Assembly: GCF_008831285.2 (NCBI RefSeq)
Contig: NW_022204898.1
Coordinates: 1 to 30,076, forward strand
DNA from: Nymphaea colorata
Lineage: Eukaryota; Streptophyta; Magnoliopsida; Nymphaeales; Nymphaeaceae
Length of the DNA stretch: 30,076 bases
Direction: 5' to 3'
Below are positions 21,301 through 30,076 of the stretch, in pieces. Under the pieces are notes generated by a model. That model worked only from the letters and a program-made list of their open reading frames with translations, ran no database searches and was not told where the DNA came from. The position numbers were made by a program, and so were the translations under genes. The number at the start of each line of letters is the position of its first letter. Position 1 is the first letter of the stretch.

Positions 21301-24300
21301 AATGGAGATGTGCCTGTGTTGAAGGCCCTTATGAGCAATATCTGGTCACTAGTGGGAAATAAGAACGCTAGAGAAGGAATTATACACTTCCTTGTGAAGT
21401 TGCTTAAGATAATATATCGAGAAACCTAAATTATGCGTTACTACTCCATCGAGCTGGGATCTCTTCTCATCAGCTTAGCCAGATACCATCATTGCATAGA
21501 AACTGAGTTCAAGTATTTACTGTAAAAGTACACGGCTTGCATCAAGAAATATATCAGATATTTGATCATTCCTGAGGAGGGCAGAAGATACAAGAAAACT
21601 CCAACAATCCACGCATTTCTGGAAGATCTCTACAAGACAGGTTTCTTCTCTGTCTTCCAGCAGCAAAGAGAAGCTTCATTCCTTATGTGGATGCGAATTC
21701 TGAAAGATAATGCTGATTTGCTGGGATACACATAGGTAAAATTCCTGAAGGACAGGGCTCACAAGAGAAGAAGTTCCTGTTTGGAAGTAGCCGACCAATA
21801 GACTTCAAGCAAGTAGAGGAGGCATAGTTTGCCAAATGCTGCTGGAGACTGATCGGACTTGGCTAGATTTGGCTGAGAATGCTATAGGAAAAGATATTCT
21901 TGGAGGGCAATTTAGTCCAATTTTTAGATCTGGAGTGTGTATACTTGGTCAGCTTTGTTTCCCTCATAAGCTACATTTACTCCTCACAAGAAAGTGGCAC
22001 TAACACATGGGCTGAAGACATACAAGAAGCCATCGTCGGCAATTTCAAGACATTCCTGACTATCTTCAAATCCTTTAGTCCGCCAAACGCTGCTCTCATA
22101 CTTGGAAAATTCAGTTTCAATCTTGACCAAAACAACATCTCATAGAAAACCTTTCACACCTATTTGTTCAGTATCATTTTTAGGCCAGATACTTTCATCA
22201 AAGGCATGAATAGAGACATACTGAGTGGAGAAGAACTGAAGAGCTATCTCTACAATTCATCAACTACTTTGAGATGAAAGAGCGTGAGGAAATCCAAAGA
22301 AAAGGCCCAATTTAGAATGTCTTTGCTACTCTTCATAGCGAAATGAGATTTACCTTAGATAGACTTGTTGATTATCTCTGCATGGATGAAACTGCAAGCT
22401 AAAGGACCATTTTATCAGTAATGGAATTGCTTAAAATGCATACAAATACTAGGAGGAGCATGGATTGAAGAAAAGTGAGAACAACTTACTCAAAACACTC
22501 ATTTCAAAGCTTTTGAATCAATACCAAAAGCTAAACCGGAAAGATAATACAATATAATCCACTTTTTGCTCAGCTTCAACTATTCCATCACTCAAAAATT
22601 CGTCTGCTTTGAGATATAAAGCAATTCATCACTCTTCCAAAGATATGAGAAGTATTTCATTGAGTTCATCGTCAACACATGGGATGAAGTGGAAAGAATC
22701 GTCATCAAGATCAGCTTGGCATCAATCAACAGCATCAAGCTACTCTACGTTCTCCTTATTAAATTGAATAGATAGCAAAAGGAAAAATTACTTACTGGAC
22801 TTTCTCTTGAGCCAATCACTGATAATCTTATCAGAGATCTGCTAAAAATCAACTTTCTTCTCTCAAATAGTTTGAATCCTTCCCCATCAACTATATTGCA
22901 TACCTTTAAAGACTTATCGATCATGGATTGGCATTAGACAACTCACTAGAAGTGCATGAGGAGACTCTTTATCTCTGCGGAATCATCATCCAAAAGAAAA
23001 TGAGACTGAGCAACGACTTGATGAAGAATCTTAAGGTTATCCTCAATACTTTGGGTAATAAATATTGCCCCTTCTGCATCTCCAACTCGATTCCTTGTAA
23101 AAACAAGATACTGCTGTTAAGTACTTCAGCATTGTGCGAAACTTCATAGTTTTGTCCGAAGAATTCATCTTCATCGACCAATTCTTCGTCATGTTGAAGG
23201 ATCTAAACAACATCGGAGAGTCCAGGAAAGAACTTATTCAGAATTATATCGAAGATTGCGTTCGCACTTGCTTTACACTTGAGAACTAAAGACCCTTGGA
23301 ATGGGCAGATATGCTGCTAGCTTATTATTGGGATGATGAGCTCGATAAGGATTAATGGTCCAATTTTAGACTTCTTATCCTAGAAAAAATATTCCGCAAG
23401 ACCATCAGCTATATGAAGTTGGAGCATCTGCAAGTCCTTTATGACAAATACATTGTCTAACTCTAAAAAGTTCTAAAAGATCACTCAGCACGGACTCACT
23501 CAAAAGTCTTTTGCTTGATATGCAAGTAAAAAATGGGCCTTTTGCTTGTATAACTTTTATACGGAAATTTACCACGCCGATAGAAGAGATAAGGTCAAAA
23601 AGCCTAAAATTAAAACCATAAGTTTTCATAAAATATGCAACAGAAGTCGCTAAAAGAGTTCTGGATGAAGGGATGATGAGAATGATTCGCGATCATGATT
23701 CCAAGTAAGGAGAGACAAGAAAAGCAATAAAAGTATACAAAGAGTATAACTGCTACGCCTACAACTGCCTTATTGTGTTGTTCATATCAACTCAATCGAA
23801 TCCTTAGCATTTCAAACGTTCATCTTCTAGCACAACAAGCAAGCCCTATGGGATAACCTAGTAGACGTAATCAACAGATTTCGGTTTCTAAATTTAAACT
23901 TCTTCAAAGTTATGCAGCCATATGCTCCTCTACGCAACAAGATCAAAGAATAAGACAAAAATCGAAAAAAGTTACTTCTAAAGCTCCTTGTATGTTGTGC
24001 AGTAATAAAATATCCCCCTTGGAAACTTAGGAGAAATAAAAGAAGAAAACGAGGATGAGGAATAGAAGGAAGTGGTACCTATTAAAAACGCTCACAACAT
24101 CATGCTGAATACTGTTATCGAGTAAGATATGATAAACAGACACCCATGCATGATGAATCTGCTTAGAGTTGTTGATTTCCTCACAGCCACTTTCCCCAAA
24201 CACACCCTGGCTGGATGAAACCAATTTAAAGTATCTTGGAAATCCAAACATCAAACTTGCAGAAACTGTCCTTATCCTGAAGCTTATTCTCAACAGGCCT

Positions 24301-27300
24301 AACATCTTCCACCAAGCTGACGTATGGGCAAAGCCACTCCTCAACTATTTAGCTTAGGCAAATACAGGCAGCAAATACATTCACTACTTCTACCGGGATG
24401 CCCTAAAAGATTCCTGAAGTTCTTGCCTGAGCTGGTGAGTTTCAGGCCTGAAGTTGCTAAAGTCAATTCAGTTATAATGAAAGTAGTGAAAGCCCTTCCT
24501 CACGAAAATGTACGAGTCTTCTCTGACAATATCGACATGCTGTAAGAACTTTTACGCATTCCTGGTGTATACGTTAGCGAAAGACCATACTCAACATGTT
24601 GCGCAACGACAGTAAGGACAAAAATGATTGGAGAATGTGCGCAGTCATCACCCTCAAGCTCTGCATAAGCGCACGCGTTCCAGTTTTAGCTGAAAATGAT
24701 TATCAACGTCTGAGAGACACTCCTGCCAGATTCGAATTTTACTACACCCACGTGAAGAGTGTAATGAGCAATATCTTTGAGCTGGCAGGTTAAAGTAATA
24801 AGCAGTACCGGATAGCTGCGCTGGCTTCCTAGGAGACTGCTTGGATTCATCTTCACCAGTGACCTTGATGAACCCAAAAGAAAGAACATTTCAAATCTGT
24901 CTCGCAGTTCCTGATTTCCTTGCTTGAAAAGGCAGCCAATCGCAGCACTAAAGAGAAATTTACGTTGGCTTTATAAAAGATATCGATCAGATTCCCACAG
25001 TTACTGCTGATGAGAAGCTATTCGCTATTGTGAGACGGTTTGTTCCAGTTCAGTGGAACTTAGCGTACCAGTTGCTGCTGGCCTTCAAAGAGTTCATCCG
25101 CAGTTTATTGGCATTCAGCTAGACCACTAAGATATGCAATTTCTTCATGCTCCTGAGAGTGAATTGCGAAAAAGCAGTTGCTGATTCGCCAGAAGTACAG
25201 CTAGTATTGCTTCAAGTCCTTAATCTTTGCACAGACCACCGTCTGCTCAAGGATAAAGATATTCTCTACAGCTATCACCTCGTCATTGATAAGCTTGATG
25301 CTCTAAAGCAATCTCAGAAGCCATATCATCCGAATACTATCTTTTGCTGGTGAAACTTAAGAAGTATTTGATTGACCCAGAAGCTAAAAGATTTGACTTT
25401 TGTCCCAATCTTCTCGCAAAAATAGAGGAAAAACTGGTAGAAGGCTTAGCAGCAAGTTCGAAACCACTTCAAAGATGATATTCAGTGAGTTTTAGCAAGA
25501 AGCAGCAGCGATTCCTGAACCATAAACATCAACCGTTACTTGCAAATCTTCCGTCGGCTATACCATGGCAGAAGTGAGGGTGAATGGCTCATCAATGTGG
25601 TCCCATCATTTTAACACTCTGCCGAGTATCATCTGACTACAACCGACTCTTTTCACAGGCAAAACTGGAAGAAAATATGTTTTACTATGATTGGGACTTC
25701 CGCAATTTCAAATAAACGACGCTTCACTGCCTTACACTCCCTTTACTGCTTATGCTGGTCGTAGAGAAGGCCAACGCCCACCTGCACCATCCCAAGGGAA
25801 CAATCTGCGTGGGCTTATTAGAGCCACTCAAAATAACTCACTCTCACAAGAAGAGCAAATATTCACCATGCTTGAGTCACTAAGCTCACAAGAAAGCAAT
25901 CAACCGCAACCGATGTAAAACTAGGCATCGAATGATGAAGAATCAGATAAGTACAATAAAATCAATGATCTTTTCCGCAACAAACGAAGGAGGAACGAAG
26001 TTATGGATACATTCAAAGAGAATAACATAAGCAAGTCATCTCCTGCAGTTCAGTTCGTTGAAGACAAGATTAGGTTTGTTAAGGACTACAAAGTGGAAGC
26101 AGGATTCAAACGCTTTAAGAAGGCTGACAGGAAAAAGGAAGAAAAGGAGCCCTCCTGAGAGCCTACAAAATAGGTTAGCTTCCAAATATTGAAATATCCC
26201 CACACATCTCTTAGAGCCTCTTATCTTCCTATCAGGTAAGGATCACTAGCTGGCAAGTGAAATCTTTTTGCAACTTGTGAGTCGTATATGTGCTTTCAGC
26301 TTGAAGAATGCGAAATGGTAAAGGATGCTCTTTGCAATTTCCTTTTGAACAGCTCACAACTCAACTTCAACTTTGTCTCTACTCTCCAGAAGTGCCTCAT
26401 CCGCATCTGCCAAAAGCATGGCAAATTTTTAGACATTTCTCTTAAGGAGGTAGCCATGCAAAGTAATACATTACATATGCTGTCCTCTTTACTGAAGAAA
26501 ACATAATTCAGCTTCTACTTGAAGGCGAAAGCACAGAGCTTGAAGCCATGAAAGCACGCAGGTCAAAGATCGAAAGACAGTGGTACGATCTTGCTGAGTA
26601 TTACCAACTTCTCAATGAAATGGATATGATTGAGTCGGTTATGTACCGTGTCACTGAAGGAGTCTGCGGGATCGGCTTGTCGAAGCTCTTCGCAAGAAAA
26701 AAGATGGAGATCTCTTGTAGGCACAAAGATTATCGGACAGATTATGGCAACAAGCACTAGTCAACGCCTTAACCAGTTCCTTTAAAAAGAGAAAATCGAC
26801 TGTTCGGTTCTTTTGTCAGAGTGGGATGATATTTGCTCATAAGGAGTGCCGAAACTGGAGCGTGGAGATCATATGAGCGCTGAAGAGTTAAAGATGCTAG
26901 TGATTGCTGCTGAAAACTTAGAACAGCTAAAAGAGCACCCTTATTGCCTCTTTTAGACATATAGGCTGAAAAGTATGATTATGAGCGAGGATTGCTGAGC
27001 GTCATGCGTGAGCAACAGATGGACAAAGCACGCTATCATGCTCTCAATGCTCGGGAAGTCTTCCGTAAAGAATGGGAGCGGGTTTCTTCCTTCGCTTTCA
27101 ATTCTAAGCACGAGCTTCTCCAGTCGCTTCAGAAGAATTATGAGCTTACTGAATTCTTAGATCTATACAAGCGTCCATAAACTCGTGAAGGAGACTGCCG
27201 CCAACTATTCTAAAGGTGGTCATCACGTAAGCCTGATGAGATCTTTGATGACAACATCACATGGGTGCAAATTCTATCAAGCAGGACCATGCTTGGAGGC

Positions 27301-29949
27301 CTTTTGGGATAACGGTGGGGAGTTGCCAGCGAAGCTATGGCAAAAAGCAATACAGAATGGCTTGTGCAAGTGGTCAAAGGCATGATTGAAAGAGGAGTGC
27401 TAGGATATGCTTAGAACATTGTTCGAAAGGCCTGTATCAGCATCGCTTGTCCAAATAATTCAACTGGAACTTCTATGAAGCAATTTCGCAATTAAAGCTT
27501 ATGCAAGTCGTGAGAAAGAGCAGTCTCCGTCTATAGTAATATTAAATTGTCCTAAACTCATCCAAAAGAGATGAATACTTACGCTGACAACTCTGACCTG
27601 TCCAAATTCAAACTAATCATCATCAAGAACGAATACCTTGAAGGTTTCCTATAGGTCTGCTCGATCACCGTAAAGATATGGACTTAAAGCATTTGTAACT
27701 CAGGCAACAAATGTGTTCAACAATTACAAAATGTTGTAAAGAGGTTAGAGAGTACGTGGGCAGTCTGAGGTGGATGAACAGTTCCACAGAATCACACATT
27801 TCAGATATGCTCTTTTCCTTTAGAACCTGCTGTCAATGGTGAAGGGAAAATTCGAGATTAAGATGCAAAGGAAAAGCTAGAATAGCAGAGAATATCCATA
27901 TCTAGGATTGCCAAAACTTCATTGACGAACTTATATACAGCATTAAACTGGTAGACTAAGCAGGAATAGCTATGAGGAAGGACAGCAGCTCTTCTCCATG
28001 CTGCTTAAGCTTATCAAACTGGTACAAGTATAGCAGAAACTCATCGGAAGAAGTTCTAAAGCGCCCTTGCTGATAATAGCATACCAAAGTGGATGTTCAT
28101 CTACTTTATCCCGCAGATCATTCGGTATCTCAGCAATTTGATCTGGGATCACACTTCAAGATCTATTGACTATCTATTGCTAAGACACCCCTAAGCGTTG
28201 GTCTATCCCTTCAACTGCGCTTACCCTCGCCGCAAAAATTGCCTTACTCCTCTCACCATCGAACTCTTTGATGACCTGCGAGCCAGAGTGGGCCGATACT
28301 TCGAATTCATCGACAATCTTTTCCTCCTTCAGCATCCATAAATGCGCCTAAAGGACATACTCACCAATATCTCAACCACGGTGAAACATAAATTTCCATG
28401 TGGAGCTCAGCTAATTCATACTGATAATCCCCAACTTGGCAAATACAATGAACGATTCCATGAGAATTATAAAGCTAAAATCAACAACTTACTTGAGCTT
28501 AAACGTAAAAACCAGAATAAGGAATTGTAACGCAGATGAGAACATGGCGGCTGGTCTCGATCCTAGCAAATCAAACATGATGAAGTATTTCACCAAGTTG
28601 AGTGATGGAAGCCACTGGTTTTAAGACTACAATTGCAGTGATTGGACACGCATCGAAGTACCAGGAACCAGCTATACTCAATTCGAAGAACCGCATTCAT
28701 GGAATAAGGTATATATGAATCTTTCGACAGCTCGATCCTCACCTTACTTCTATCGCAGACCAAAACGCATCACTCTACTAGGTTCTAATGAAAAAGTTTA
28801 TATGCTGCTGGTCAAGGGAGGATAAGACGTGAGGCTGGATCAAAGAGTTTAACATCTATTCTAGCTGGTCAACCGCATCATGAATCATAACACAGAAACA
28901 AATAGAAGCAACTGGAAATAAGCAGATTCGAGGTGGTCCCATGAAGCCAATGTTTGGAGTGTTTTATGGGTTGACAAATCAAACCTTAGGCTTTCTATGA
29001 AGCGAGCTAAAATTACTTAAAGGAAAGCCTTAAGCCAATCTTTCCACTGAAAATGAGGGATTTGCCTAATTTTACAACTATTTTAAAGATTATGCCAACA
29101 AGCGATGATAGACATGTCTGGCACAAGACACTAATGGCAAGACCGTAAGAATAAGTCGTTAAAAATATGAACAGGTGCGAATCGAGAATTCCTACGGACT
29201 GCTAAGATTTGGTCTTTAAAAGTTAGCCAAAAATTACGACTCTTTCCTGCACATTAAGAATAAGTTCATATCTAACTATTCGGCAATATGTCTAATCACT
29301 TATGTCTTCGGCATAGGCGATCGCCATCTCTAAAACTTCCTCATCCAGACTTCGACTGGCAACCTTGTCATGATAGATTTTGGCTACTCCTTTTGCCAGC
29401 ATAGAGTTGCCCATTCCCGAACTTATTCCCTTCAGACTGACAGAAGTATTCGAGACCTGGCTGCACCATTGGCATGATGGTCCTTCAGAAAATGCATGCT
29501 GGCTTGCTTTGAGGCTCTCAACAAAAAGATGCATCTTATCGTCGATTACTGCGATGTCTTCGTCGATGATCCACTTATGGAATGGGTGTGGGTCAGCAGA
29601 AGACAGCTAAATCAAGCACCCATGCAGAACCACCTCTTAGCATATCCTCAGGCGGACAATCCTTTAGCGTCACCCAATAGGCACCCGAGAAGAAGTTATT
29701 CTCAAACAAGATCAAAGTGGTGGAAAATAAGCTCAGAGGGCACAATCCTCGGCTGATCTTGGAGACACTGCTGGTAGATTCAAGGCATAAAGTGGCGCCT
29801 TACTTCGAGAGCCTTAAGAAAGCAATTTGGGGAAAAGTAAGTACAAAAATGACATTCTAACGGGGAGGAACTTGTGAATGAACTAATAACCTTATCAACT
29901 GACCGGAATATACAGGCAGAGCATATATCGGCTCAACATGTTTGTATGA
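18358..29949 (+). CDS. PRKDC: DNA-dependent protein kinase catalytic subunit (DNA-PKcs)
   Basis: About 3,850 residues; human is 4,128. DNA-PKcs is the PIKK recruited by Ku to DNA ends for non-homologous end joining. The N-terminal part (18358-25600) is helical-repeat solenoid, with family-like segments such as IKIVACELLHAQ (about 20952) and SEFIRWHIKQQ (about 21260). A linker at 25690-26200 carries DWDFRNF and LIRATQ followed by SQ sites, then LPNIEIS. The FAT domain follows (IERQWYDLAEYYQLLNEMDM, about 26568). The kinase has YRRPKRITLLGSNEKVYMLL, VKGGQDVRLDQRVQHLF, FGIGDRHLQNFLI and MIDFGYSF, then PIPELIPFRLT and CDVFVDDPLMEW, typical of DNA-PKcs rather than mTOR, ATM or TRRAP. Catalytic Asp, Asn and DFG are intact. 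FATC ends at TGA 29947-29949. Frame steps occur throughout; a 31-nt intron lies at 29837. In-frame TAA/TAG are glutamine. Start: first ATG (MADQIREFTTRLMAGSLTDE) after the spacer. Confidence 0.95.
25691..26210 (+). other. DNA-PKcs phospho-cluster linker (ABCDE-type TQ/SQ sites)
   Basis: Disordered, polar linker before the FAT domain. Residues GLIRATQNNSLSQEEQ (about 25811-25858) align with human GQIRATQQQ, the Thr2638 part of the Thr2609 autophosphorylation cluster. Further SQ sites follow (SSQESNQ). The basic segment up to FKRFKKADRKKEEKE then leads into LPNIEIS, matching the human LPDIQIKH region. TQ/SQ are the preferred DNA-PK target motifs. Confidence 0.8.
28741..29760 (+). other. PI3K-like kinase domain of DNA-PKcs
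   Basis: N-lobe: YRRPKRITLLG, then LLVKGGQDVRLDQR with the ATP-site Lys codon at 28814-28816. Catalytic loop GDRHLQN at 29316-29336, in which Q is encoded by TAA (29331-29333). DFG at 29376-29384. PIPELIPFRLT follows after a one-base step at the T4 run 29391-29394. Presence of DRH..N and DFG shows an active-type kinase, unlike the pseudokinase TRRAP. Confidence 0.93.
29837..29867 (+). other. 31-nt mini-intron in the DNA-PKcs gene
   Basis: Starts GTAAGT, has TTCTAACG as branch-point-like motif, ends GGGGAG. Removing it joins AAA to GAA in phase 0 and connects the end of the kinase C-lobe to LVNELITLSTDRNI, which aligns with the FATC motif VKCLMDQATDPNI of human DNA-PKcs. Without removal the frame hits TGA at 29879-29881 before the FATC. 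Confidence 0.7.
29868..29949 (+). other. FATC domain
   Basis: ELVNELITLSTDRNI aligns with the FATC of DNA-PKcs, followed after two single-base steps (near 29910 and 29931) by GRAYIGLNMFV and TGA. The 11 residues after the NI-x match human GRTWEGWEPWM in length and in G-R and G positions. FATC is needed for kinase activity in PIKKs. Confidence 0.7.
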
Positions 29950-30009
29950 TCATCAATATTCATTCACTTCTTCTAATCATATGGCCCAAGATACACATTA
30001 TCACTGCTA
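29950..30009. other. Right subtelomeric spacer / 3' UTR
   Basis: 60 AT-rich bases between the TGA of DNA-PKcs and the telomere. This must contain its whole 3' UTR and poly(A) signal. Confidence 0.55.
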
Positions 30010-30076
30010 GGGTTGGGTTGGGGTTGGGGTTGGGGTTGGGGTTGGGGTTGGGGTTGGGGTTGGGGTTGGGGTTGGG
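30010..30076. repeat. Right telomere, (GGGGTT)n
   Basis: GGGGTT units to the last base, with GGG variants at the junction (30010-30012 and 30015-30017). It is the inverted match of the left end, so the window is a full telomere-to-telomere chromosome. Confidence 0.98.

Noticed and set aside
26233-26247. Possible 14-15 nt intron (GTAAGGATCACTAG)
   Set aside because: Read through, it encodes GKDHQLA in front of SEIFLQLVSRI, which aligns with the DNA-PKcs segment after LPDIQI. It is coding.
171-29949. Euplotes-type +1 frameshifting at stop codons
   Set aside because: Steps are almost all -1 and do not sit at AAA-TAA or AAA-TAG. TAA and TAG are read as glutamine and telomeres are not C4A4.
18358-29949. 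mTOR, ATM or TRRAP identity for the PIKK gene
   Set aside because: RRPKRI before the kinase, LVKGGQD, PIPELIPFRLT, CDVFVDDP and the LIRATQ/LPNIEI linker match DNA-PKcs specifically. TRRAP lacks the catalytic residues seen here.
1-30076. CRISPR arrays, insertion sequences, rRNA or tRNA genes
   Set aside because: No spaced direct repeats, terminal inverted repeats other than telomeres, or cloverleaf-like sequences were seen.

Overview
The window is a complete ciliate macronuclear chromosome. It has CCCCAA repeats at the left end (1-90) and GGGGTT repeats at the right end (30010-30076). Genes run to within about 60-80 bases of each telomere. TAA and TAG occur inside conserved protein motifs and must be read as glutamine: for example, an in-frame TAA sits in the kinase catalytic loop at 29331-29333. 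Only TGA acts as a stop. G4T2 telomeres with this code fit an oligohymenophorean-type ciliate. The base composition looks far less AT-rich than Tetrahymena or Paramecium, so I do not name a genus.

Layout. (1) 171-11089, minus: a giant type I membrane protein of the fibrocystin-L (PKHD1L1) type, with signal peptide, IPT/TIG repeats, PA14, a discoidin-like domain, two G8 domains with beta-helix, one membrane segment and a short tail. (2) 11090-11823: divergent AT-rich promoter region. (3) 11824-14459, plus: three unrecognised genes, two basic Q/N/K-rich proteins and one small multi-pass membrane protein. (4) 14520-15915, plus: an FCP1/SCP-type HAD phosphatase with an N-terminal extension. (5) 15976-16990, minus: an unrecognised coiled-coil protein. 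(6) 17033-18161, plus: a divergent sirtuin whose start codon is only 42 bp from that of the minus-strand gene. (7) 18358-29949, plus: a DNA-PKcs orthologue (PRKDC) with N-terminal solenoid, phospho-cluster linker, FAT, active-type PI3K-like kinase and FATC.

Most genes change reading frame repeatedly, almost always as if one base were missing and often at or beside a homopolymer. Protein similarity continues in the new frame, so the genes look intact. Unpolished sequence is the simplest explanation; programmed -1 frameshifting is the exciting but less likely one. Gene boundaries given here join these frames.

Functionally, the most telling gene is DNA-PKcs. In ciliates, end-joining factors (Ku, ligase IV/XRCC4) repair the breaks of programmed genome rearrangement. 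The sirtuin, phosphatase and surface protein have no evident operon-like link to it; the genes appear to be independent, tightly packed transcription units.
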